A DNA stretch of 64,000 nt, taken from the NCBI GenBank assembly GCA_003054655.1, contig QAYZ01000010.1, forward strand, positions 1 to 64,000, given 5' to 3'. Position numbers and translations under genes: made by a program. This DNA comes from Spartobacteria bacterium LR76 (GTDB lineage Bacteria; Verrucomicrobiota; Verrucomicrobiia; Chthoniobacterales; Terrimicrobiaceae). Each line of letters opens with the position of its first letter. Within the stretch, counting starts at the first letter, position 1. Under the pieces are notes generated by a model. It had not been told where the DNA came from. It searched no databases and was given only the letters and a program-made list of their open reading frames with translations. Shown one piece after another: positions 1 to 6,382 of the stretch.

Positions 1-62
1 CTTCCCCACCGCAACCGCCCCTCCAAAAACACTCCCAAACAGGCCTTATCTTAATGCCATTC

Positions 63-224
63 GGGTCGGGCCTATAATTTACATGTTCGACCTCGGAGAA
101 CGCATTCTAGGCAATACTCCCATGGTTCGCGTCAGGGCAGCGAATCTCCAAATCGCGGCTCTTCTCTGAAGCATCCGATCACCGCTTACACGCTTCGCGA
201 CATGTATATTATAGGCCCGACCCC
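63..224. repeat. 163-bp palindromic-ended element, copy 1
   Basis: First of three nearly identical copies (others at 823 and 3497). The ends are imperfect inverted repeats of about 24 bp: GGGTCGGGCCTATAATTTAC on the left and its near complement on the right, ending in TATTATAGGCCCGACCCC. The interior has no plausible gene. The form fits a MITE or a REP/REPIN-like element mobilised in trans. No RAYT-type transposase is in the window. This copy has lost the first base of the GGGG end. Confidence 0.85.
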
Positions 225-317
225 TTCCCCCCACCGTCCTGTTTTTCGGCCGGCTTAGGCAAATTGAGTTGCCCAAAGCGGAGGCGCCTGTTAGCAAAAG
301 CCGCTTTACTTCCACCC

Positions 318-746
318 ATGAAAAAACTAAGCGCTCTCTTCCTGGTTCTGCTCTTCTCGGCCACGCTCGGCTCCGCCAAGACCGATGACCAGATCACCGA
401 TCTCAATGCCGCCATCAAGCAGGCCACGACTGAGAACAAGGCGCTCTTCATCATCTATGGCCGGGCGACCTGCGGCAATTGCAACGCCCTGCATGGCTAC
501 ATCGACCAGCACCAGTTGCGCCTCACGAAGACCAGCTTCCTGATTGCCAATATCGATTGCGACGACCCCGCCCAAAGCTCCAATTTTAAGGGAAAGTACC
601 GGAACAACCTCGACGGAAACACCCTGCCGTTTGTGGTGATCGCGAAGCCGGACGGCACGCTGGTCAAAGCCCGTACGGGCTACGGCACGGCGGACCAGTT
701 CAACGACTTTATCCGGGACGCGAAAAAGGATTTGAAGAAGGAGTAA
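318..746 (+). CDS. exported thioredoxin-fold protein (CGNC)
   Basis: A 142-residue protein with an N-terminal signal peptide (MKKLSALF, hydrophobic core, cleavage near SA-K at about residue 20). A thioredoxin-like fold follows, with the redox motif T-C52-G-N-C55 after a beta strand (KALFIIYGRA) and the expected cis-Pro strand further on (NTLPFVVIAKPDGT). It is probably a periplasmic thiol-disulfide or thioredoxin-like protein; its partner is unknown. I chose the ATG at 318 because the upstream in-frame extension is basic and would spoil the signal peptide. It stands alone, bracketed by repeat copies 1 and 2, so it may be accessory cargo. Confidence 0.75.
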   Translation: MKKLSALFLVLLFSATLGSAKTDDQITDLNAAIKQATTENKALFIIYGRATCGNCNALHGYIDQHQLRLTKTSFLIANIDCDDPAQSSNFKGKYRNNLDGNTLPFVVIAKPDGTLVKARTGYGTADQFNDFIRDAKKDLKKE

Positions 747-793
747 GTTCCTTTGTCCTTCAGGCGCATGTGTAGGAGGGGTCGTAGGCATGT

Positions 794-811
794 CACTACT
801 GTCCAAAATAA
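794..811. repeat. 18-bp sequence shared in inverse orientation with 57,790-57,807
   Basis: CACTACTGTCCAAAATAA here is the exact reverse complement of bases 57,790-57,807. Both sites border repeat-rich or IS-derived DNA. It looks like the end of a mobile element, but I cannot name the family. Confidence 0.5.
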
Positions 812-822
812 ATTGGGCAGGA

Positions 823-985
823 GGGGTCGGGCCTATAATTTACATGTTCGACCTCGGAGAACGCATTCTAGGCAATACTCCCATGGTTCGCGTCAGGGCA
901 GCGAATCTCCAAATCGCGGCTCTTCTCTGAAGCATCCGATCACCGCTTACACGCTTCGCGACATGTATATTATAGGCCCGACCCC
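823..985. repeat. 163-bp palindromic-ended element, copy 2
   Basis: Same element as at 63-224, with full GGGGTCGGGCC...GGCCCGACCCC ends. It is preceded by GGGCAGGAG, which also precedes copy 3, so that flank may belong to the mobile unit or to its target. Confidence 0.9.
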
Positions 986-1133
986 TTCCCCTCCGCAGTA
1001 GCCGCCCCCGTCCGCCAGCCTGTTCCTTCGTCCACCGCAGAAAAAACCAGCCCGTTCAACTCGGATCGCGCCGGGTTCTTACGTATTGACTCATTGCGCT
1101 CGCGATGAGCTGCTGTCCGGCAGCTTTCGACAA

Positions 1134-1366
1134 AGCCGAAAGCAATCGCATGCCTGACCCGCTTCGTGGGGCGTTCCGACGGTGAAACATCCCGCCACGG
1201 GAACCCCCAGGTTGCCGGGGACGAACACTGGATGAGGGAGGGCCCGTGTGTTGGCATGTTCCAGCGAATCCGAGGCAAGCCTGCAAGAACGCGGCCACTG
1301 CATCTCCAAGAAGCTGCCTCCGGCACCATTACCAAATATAGCTGGCACCCGCCTTGCTATGGTTGC
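1134..1366. repeat. 233-bp duplicated sequence, copy A
   Basis: About 97% identical to 3801-4034; I count roughly eight differences. It contains several short GC hairpins (for example TCCCGCCACGGGA). Both copies lie just past the stop codon of a minus-strand gene, and about 150 bp beyond a 163-bp element. Overlapping minus-strand ORFs exist in both copies, but they change frame and end differently, so I favour a non-coding or mobile sequence over a protein. Confidence 0.85.
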
Positions 1367-1385
1367 CGCATTAGTCGACACCGCT

Positions 1386-1748
1386 CTACTGGCAAGATTT
1401 GATGAGGGCAATGGTTTCCTTAGGTTCCATCACTTTCGTCGGGATGAAGATCGTAGTTGCCATGAAACCTCCGCCGTTCTTCATGCGTTCATTCTCGAAC
1501 TGGATATAGACCCCGTAGCTTTGCTCCGTAATGTCGAGGATCTTGTTTAGTGGATAATGATTCACCTGATCGCCAGACAATTTGAGTGCTATAAATCCTG
1601 CCAAGGGACTTTTGAATAGCTCGCCTCTCTCGGTACATTCGAATTGGTGGGCAAGTACGTTTCCGCATTGCTCATTCACCACCTCCAACGCGAGGCTTGT
1701 CGTCAGGCTGAGACAAACGGATACAATTGCAGCGAAGGATATCTTCAT
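1386..1748 (-). CDS. small exported protein of unknown function
   Basis: 120 residues starting at the ATG of MKISFAAIV; the longer in-frame start adds a charged stretch before the signal peptide. The signal peptide is clear (hydrophobic to about residue 20). The mature part has two cysteines in the N-terminal third (EQCGNV and FECTE) and one near the C-terminus (KSCQ). No family is recognised. The gene is isolated, with repeat copy A just beyond its stop, and its A+T content is higher than the chromosomal backbone, as expected for accessory DNA. Confidence 0.55.
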   Translation of the reverse strand: MKISFAAIVSVCLSLTTSLALEVVNEQCGNVLAHQFECTERGELFKSPLAGFIALKLSGDQVNHYPLNKILDITEQSYGVYIQFENERMKNGGGFMATTIFIPTKVMEPKETIALIKSCQ

Positions 1749-2304
1749 CGTCAGGTTTTCTATCCGAAATTTCGGAGATGTCACACGACTTCTGTTTTTT
1801 CGTCCCCCGGATCGGTCGGAGCCTGTAGAAAGCGTACATCTGCCGAGAATGACCCTCTCATCGGCTCGTCGGAGAAGGGTCGCAAAAAACTCAGTGCTGA
1901 CATTTGTCTCGAACTCACTGGTCTTTTGAATAGCGTCCCGCTGGGAATGACCCAGCCTGAAACAGATGACGAACGACGTGGCCGTGGCCTTCGAAAGTTG
2001 AGAGGAAGATCATTGCCTAGAAGCTATCTCATAAATAGATCGCAAGGCCGAGAGGTGGATGTTACACATCGGCCATGGATTTGACGCGATGGGCGTGAGC
2101 GGCCTTGGGCCGCTCAGCGCTCATCGGAGCGCTTTGACTCCTGTGCAGCGGAGCGCGTTGGGAAGATTTGTCCTTGCGCTACGGTTCGCCCAAAACAGTG
2201 CACCTACGTTTTCAACAGCGGGCTCGTCAGGGCGTCATCGTGCGTTTGCTTACCTAGAATTTTAAGTTGACCCAACAAAGCGTCTTCACACATTCTGATC
2301 CAGA
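1749..2304. other. gene-poor stretch with probable IS remnants
   Basis: No convincing gene in 556 bp. The open frames here are short and lack start signals. Around 2026-2060 the text CTATCTCATAAATAGATCGC resembles an IS end, and 2090-2170 has GC-rich inverted segments (GCGGCCTTGGGCCGC). I read it as decayed mobile DNA. Confidence 0.4.
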
Positions 2305-2724
2305 GTGAAATCATTCATGGTCGCGCTTGTTGCAATCCTGCTCTCGCTGTTTTGGTGCGAAGGGACTTCAGCGCAAACAAACACTTCATCTACAAACGTT
2401 ATTTCCGCCGCTGGAGTTTATAAATGCCAGACCTCGCCCGGATTTATATACCCCGGAACAGACACGATTACGCTATCCAAGAACGGCACCTTTCGGTACG
2501 ACATGAGTCTGTCTCGTGGAAAAATGGCGGCGTTTGTTGGGACATGGTCACAGTCTGGGAATGAGGTCATTGCCGTTCTGAATGAAAGATTCCTAGAAGG
2601 AAAACCTTATCCTGCCGCAGACCCGAACGGATGGAAGCCTGGCTCAAAAATGACAATGCATGTCGAGGGAGACAAGCTGTTCAAAAGCAAGGTTAGCAAC
2701 GAACCATTCACCAAAGTCGAATAA
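2305..2724 (+). CDS. small exported protein of unknown function
   Basis: 139 residues from a GTG start; an internal ATG at 2317 would remove the lysine of the signal peptide. The signal peptide runs to about residue 23 (ending TSA-QT). The mature region has beta-rich character and a repeated G-T-F/W pattern (NGTFRYDMSL, FVGTWSQSG), like small lipocalin or META-like proteins that report a value against a baseline. That comparison is only suggestive. It lies 3 bp upstream of a small membrane protein gene, so the two are probably co-transcribed. Confidence 0.6.
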   Translation: MKSFMVALVAILLSLFWCEGTSAQTNTSSTNVISAAGVYKCQTSPGFIYPGTDTITLSKNGTFRYDMSLSRGKMAAFVGTWSQSGNEVIAVLNERFLEGKPYPAADPNGWKPGSKMTMHVEGDKLFKSKVSNEPFTKVE

Positions 2725-2727
2725 CCC

Positions 2728-3045
2728 ATGACATTACTGAATTCGAAACAGACTACAACTTTCTTTATCACGACAGGGGTAACTCTTTTTCTCCTCATTA
2801 GTGCTGGCGATGTAGGGCTTCCTAAAGCTTATCGGGTGGCAAACCCTGAAATGTGGTTGTACGCTCTCGTAGAGAGTTTCGGCACATCCTTCATTTGCCA
2901 GATTGCTTACATCATCCTCGGGATAGTCGATCTTGTGAAAAAAAAGCGCCGGACACTTGGGTGGATTGCCTGCTCGATAACGTCGGTGCTAGCAATCTTC
3001 TTGGTGAAGTACTCATTCCCTGCACCTAAGAGCATTTTCGACTAG
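2728..3045 (+). CDS. small integral membrane protein
   Basis: 105 residues with three likely membrane segments (about 12-30, 47-67 and 77-95) and a basic loop (VKKKRRT) between the second and third. It follows the exported protein gene at 2305 after 3 bp. The A+T-rich codon use matches that neighbour and differs from the GC-rich backbone. Function unknown. The IS481 remnant begins directly after the stop. Confidence 0.55.
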   Translation: MTLLNSKQTTTFFITTGVTLFLLISAGDVGLPKAYRVANPEMWLYALVESFGTSFICQIAYIILGIVDLVKKKRRTLGWIACSITSVLAIFLVKYSFPAPKSIFD

Positions 3046-3105
3046 GTGTATAGTCCCAGAGAGAGGTGGAGCAGGCGAAGCAAGCGTGCCAACCTCTGCG
3101 CAATT

Positions 3106-3490
3106 ATGGGACAGATATTACACGGGAGCGCCCGAACGACGGCGGCAATGCGTCGGGCGATCCAACAGAGTCAAGAGAGCCTGAGGGCTCTGGCGCAACG
3201 CTATGACATCAATCCGAAGACGGTGGCCAAATGGCGCAAGCGGACAACAGTGCGCGATGCGCCCATGGGGCCGCAGCCTCGCTCCACAAGCCTTACAGCC
3301 GAGGAAGAAGCCATTGCGGTAGCCTTTCGTAAACACACACTTCTGCCGCTGGATGACTGCCTCTATGCCCTGCAGGCCACGATTCCGCAACTGACTCGCT
3401 CGGCGCTTCATCGCTGCTTTCAACGCCACGGCATCAGTCGATTGCCCCTGCTGGAGGGCGATTCGTCCTCGGCTAAAAAGAAGAGGTCGG
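3106..3490 (+). pseudogene. IS481-family transposase, N-terminal fragment
   Basis: The frame from MGQILHGSAR to about residue 127 matches the conserved start of IS481-type transposases as I remember them: an HTH region (SQESLRALAQRYDINPKTV), then HTLLPLDDCLYALQ and TRSALHRCFQRHGISRLP. The DDE catalytic core is absent. The reading frame runs straight into repeat copy 3 at 3497, and nothing beyond it resembles transposase. The element was therefore truncated by insertion or recombination at the repeat. The sequence TGTATAGTCCCAGAG at about 3048 may be the IS left end. Confidence 0.85.
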
Positions 3491-3496
3491 GCAGGA

Positions 3497-3659
3497 GGGG
3501 TCGGGCCTATAATTTACATGTTCGACCTCGGAGAACGCATTCTAGGCAATACTCCCATGGTTCGCGTCAGGGCAGCGAATCTCCAAATCGCGACTCTTCT
3601 CTGAAGCATCCGATCACCGCTTACACGCTTCGCGACATGTATATTATAGGCCCGACCCC
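3497..3659. repeat. 163-bp palindromic-ended element, copy 3
   Basis: Same length as copy 2, with one or a few differences (CGACTC for CGGCTC inside). It is joined to the broken IS481 transposase gene, which shows that this family inserts into, or recombines with, other mobile DNA. Confidence 0.9.
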
Positions 3660-3800
3660 TTCCCCATCAGGAGACGAACCCCGGAGGATCATTTGCCACC
3701 GCAGATCAAGCGCGAACCGCCCAGCCTAACGCGCGCCCGAGGTATCATCCCGTATTGCCTCCTCGCCGCCGCCTTGAGATGCTGCCCACCGAAACGACAG

Positions 3801-4034
3801 AGCCGAAAGCAGTCGCATGCCTAACCCGCTTCGCGGGGCGTTCCCCCGGTGAAACATCCCGCCACGGGAACCCCCAGGTTGCCGGGGACGAACACTGGAT
3901 GAGGGTGGGCCCGTGTGTTGGCATGTTCCAGCGAATCCGAGGCAAGCCTGCAAGAACGCGGCCACTGCATCTCCAAGAAGCTGCCTCCGGCACCATTACC
4001 AAAAAATAGCTGGCACCCGCCTTGCTATGGTTGC
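3801..4034. repeat. 233-bp duplicated sequence, copy B
   Basis: Second copy of 1134-1366. It ends about 30 bp from the stop codon of the zeta-like gene and so marks the right border of the prophage-associated block. It could be an attachment or recombination scar, or a 3' element carried with accessory genes. Confidence 0.85.
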
Positions 4035-4064
4035 GAAGTGCAAAGCCGCGATGTGGCGGCTCGT

Positions 4065-5042
4065 CTACTCGCTCCCGTACACTTCGCGGATCACGCTGAG
4101 CAGTCTTTCGTCTCCTCTGGCGAGGCGCTCGAGGAGTCGGCGGTCGATTTTCCCGCCTTCAATAGCTCCTCGTAATCTTGCCTGATTTTCTCGGCTGAGA
4201 GCGCCCTGTTCAAATTCGCGAGGCCGATCTCCGAGACCTTCTCGCTCCAGTGTTTTTCGTTCGTTTCCTTCATTGTCTCCGATCCAGTAACCCCATGCCC
4301 CGCCGGGCTCGATTTCCGATAACTCCGCGAGCCCCACGCCGCCAGTCGGCCCGACATGACAGGAGAAGCGCACGCGCGGTTCATTCGCAAAAGCCCGGCT
4401 CAGCGCCGCCGCGCTCCTCTGCGCATCGGCGTGCGCCTTGACGAGGTTGCGAATCGGGAACCAGCGCCCGTGCTCATGCGCGCGGAGCACCACGCCGCGA
4501 TAGACATCCTCCATTGGCCGCTGCACGTAGCACACCACGACCTCCCAGCCATGCTCCAGCGCGAGATCGATCATCCGCCGCGCCCACTCCGTCTCGCGCA
4601 GGGTCGCGTCGAAAATCAGGTCTGCCAGTTCGCACACCTCCGGGCTGAGGAAAGTCGATTTCCCCGCGCCCGGGCCGCCCGCCATCAGCACGAGCCTCGT
4701 GCGTCCACGCGGATCAGCCAATTCTCGCTCCAGCCGGTCTTTGGCATACGCGCTGGCTACGCCCGTTCCGATCGTGTGAGCCATGCGCTGCTCGCGGGTC
4801 TGGTACTCGGGCAGGATTTCCCGGGCCGTGTCGGGATTGATCACCTTGCCGCCATAAGCCTGCGGCAACTGGTCATACACTCGATCCGCCCCCGCCCGGT
4901 TCGCCACGAGTTTCCGGAACCGCTCCTCCACGGCTGCGGAGTAAGGGTCTTTCTGCGGGTCGACCTTCCGCTGCACCGCGTCGATCCATGAGGATCTTTC
5001 CATATTCTCTTCTGAGAAATTCAGCGGATCGTCAGCATTCAT
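4065..5042 (-). CDS. zeta-toxin-like P-loop kinase
   Basis: 325 residues from the ATG at 5042. A Walker A motif GGPGAGKST (122-130) follows a hydrophobic strand (TRLVLMA). Then come a conserved FDATL-type segment, WEVVVCYVQRP, and an Arg/His-rich helix, as in zeta/PezT kinases, which phosphorylate UDP-activated sugars. The roughly 110-residue N-terminal extension has no recognised family; the C-terminal part is charged and helical. The start overlaps the stop of the upstream gene by 11 bp, so the two are translationally coupled. This is unlike classic epsilon-zeta pairs, because the partner has no epsilon resemblance. It may be a phage cargo toxin or a moron. Confidence 0.7.
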   Translation of the reverse strand: MNADDPLNFSEENMERSSWIDAVQRKVDPQKDPYSAAVEERFRKLVANRAGADRVYDQLPQAYGGKVINPDTAREILPEYQTREQRMAHTIGTGVASAYAKDRLERELADPRGRTRLVLMAGGPGAGKSTFLSPEVCELADLIFDATLRETEWARRMIDLALEHGWEVVVCYVQRPMEDVYRGVVLRAHEHGRWFPIRNLVKAHADAQRSAAALSRAFANEPRVRFSCHVGPTGGVGLAELSEIEPGGAWGYWIGDNEGNERKTLEREGLGDRPREFEQGALSRENQARLRGAIEGGKIDRRLLERLARGDERLLSVIREVYGSE

Positions 5043-5412
5043 CCTTCGCTTCTTCGCACTTTCCGCCTGCCGCTGACAAGCTCCCCGGCGCATACATCTG
5101 GATGTCGTCCCATGCATCCCCTGCGCTGCCAGCAAGGGCCGGAATCGAACGCCCCTCCTGCACCCGATGTAATGCAACAGGACTCACCCGACCGTGTATC
5201 CGCGCCAGATGGCCGATACAGACGAGCGCCAGACCGGCGACCTGTTCATTGCCATGTCGTGAAGCGTCCAACATCAGCACCTCAACCCATTTACGATCCT
5301 GCTCGTAAAAGGCGACTGCCACCAGCATCCGGCAGATGCGCGCCCCATCGCCACCCGCCAGCACAGCCAGCGCCTCCGGTTTCGGCACCGGCCTTTCATT
5401 ATCAAAGATCAT
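5032..5412 (-). CDS. HEAT-like helical protein, possible immunity partner
   Basis: 126 residues. The start ATG has a good ribosome site (GGAGGGG). The middle (VAGLALVCIGHLARIHG) and the end of the core (DAWDDIQMYA) resemble a short HEAT-repeat family that I recall near toxins and kinases; this is from memory and unconfirmed. It overlaps and precedes the zeta-like kinase gene, an arrangement typical of antitoxin-toxin or immunity-toxin pairs. The C-terminal tail is low-complexity and may be only the cost of the overlap. Confidence 0.55.
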   Translation of the reverse strand: MIFDNERPVPKPEALAVLAGGDGARICRMLVAVAFYEQDRKWVEVLMLDASRHGNEQVAGLALVCIGHLARIHGRVSPVALHRVQEGRSIPALAGSAGDAWDDIQMYAPGSLSAAGGKCEEAKDEC

Positions 5413-5557
5413 AGCCCCTCCAGTACCGGGGAATAACGGGGTCGGCTGACTCCGTTTTCTCCTTCGCTTAGCTTGCTTTCACGATGAAACCACACAGCTT
5501 CTTGGTCTAAGATCTTCCGCTCCATTCTCCAAAACAAAGACCCCGGCACGTGTTTCG

Positions 5558-5794
5558 TCATGAGGCCCAGCAAGTTCGATCGGGCAATTTCCCACTTTTA
5601 AAATGGCTCACTACTTTATGTACCGCTCTTCGAAAGAAACGCTCGTCGTCACCATCAGCTAAACGCCTCAAGGTGATTTCACCAGATTCCAGATCAAGTG
5701 AAAACTCTCCATCGCGCCCGTCCAGCATTCGATACACATATATCGCAACTTGCTTATCTTGAGATACTTTCTGAATTTCAATGAAAATTGCCAT
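5558..5794 (-). CDS. small conserved-looking protein, candidate immunity gene
   Basis: 78 residues beginning MAIFIEIQKVSQDKQVAIYV and ending with the distinctive PDRTCWAS. I remember short proteins with this IFIEI start and CWAS end as a recurrent family of unknown role in other bacteria, but cannot check it. The gene is A+T-richer than the phage core. It lies downstream of the ADP-ribosyltransferase-tailed virion gene in the same orientation, which is where spare immunity genes usually collect. Confidence 0.55.
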   Translation of the reverse strand: MAIFIEIQKVSQDKQVAIYVYRMLDGRDGEFSLDLESGEITLRRLADGDDERFFRRAVHKVVSHFKSGKLPDRTCWAS

Positions 5795-5835
5795 TATTCG
5801 AATCGCGGAAACCAGGGATCAGTATGCATGTTCTT

Positions 5836-6090
5836 TCATCTAAAGGAACAACCCTGGCTGTCGACTCCTCTTCCTGAAATACCCGATGGATCGGGCGATT
5901 CCTCTTCTCGGAAAGGATCGTAGTCCGGGTCCCAAAATCTGTCGAAAGCCCGCATTCTTTCCGGACTCGGCGGCTCAAAATCGTCAGCTTCCCTCATCGC
6001 CGCCAAAAGAAGCTGCTCAAATTGTTCACTTGAGATTGGACCTTCTGGAAGGCGCTTTCGAAATTCTTCCTAGCTTTTTTTCTTTTCCAT
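5836..6090 (-). pseudogene. second copy of the 75-residue gene, broken by a TAG codon
   Basis: Reading from the ATG at 6090 gives MEKKKS, then a TAG at 6072-6070, then EEFRKRLPEGPISSEQFEQ and on to a TGA at 5836. It aligns with the intact gene at 6155-6382: MDKKKITWEEY...PKGPLSPEG. The stop sits exactly where the intact gene has Trp (TGG to TAG). The similarity continues to the C-terminus (WDPDYDPF against WDIDFNPF). It is a tandem duplicate inactivated by one base change, unless the stop is read through. Confidence 0.75.
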
Positions 6091-6154
6091 CTATTCTTTT
6101 GGAAAACAATCGCAACAAGATCGACCTTTAATTCTCCGAGATTCTTTCACTAGA

Positions 6155-6382
6155 TTATAAGTCAGCCGGATCAGCTTTATCCCCCTGCTCCTGATCAAAG
6201 GGGTTAAAGTCAATATCCCAATGACGCCGATTTTGCGCAGAATCAAAGTCCGGCATCGTACTGACGTCCAGTTCCTCGTACCGCAAACGCATCATCTCCA
6301 GAAGGCCTTCCGGGGAGAGCGGCCCTTTCGGCGTTCTTGCGCAATATTCTTCCCAAGTGATTTTTTTCTTATCCATCATCAA
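6155..6382 (-). CDS. small acidic protein, candidate immunity to the ADP-ribosyltransferase
   Basis: 75 residues, strongly acidic, helical, ending in a W-D-x-D-F-N-P-F block. Its start overlaps the stop of the toxin-tailed gene (ATGA at 6382-6379), so the two are coupled. Position directly after a C-terminal toxin domain, small size, acidity and low G+C all fit an immunity protein. No family is recognised, so this remains inference. A decayed paralogue lies just downstream. Confidence 0.6.
   Translation of the reverse strand: MMMDKKKITWEEYCARTPKGPLSPEGLLEMMRLRYEELDVSTMPDFDSAQNRRHWDIDFNPFDQEQGDKADPADL

Noticed and set aside
970-1335. minus-strand ORFs inside the 233-bp duplicated sequence
   Set aside because: The frames differ at both ends between the two copies and run into flanking DNA; non-coding is simpler.
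4091-4273. 60-residue frame MKETNEKHWSEKV... inside the 3' end of the zeta-like gene
   Set aside because: It looks protein-like, but the third-position GC pattern favours the kinase frame, which is intact; I keep only the kinase.
5135-5175. tRNA T-arm-like GGGCGTTCGATTCC
   Set aside because: No cloverleaf can be built around it and it falls within a plausible coding frame.
5778-5978. 66-residue minus-strand frame
   Set aside because: Overlaps the broken duplicate of the 75-residue gene in a different frame; the alignment to the intact copy decides for the other frame.
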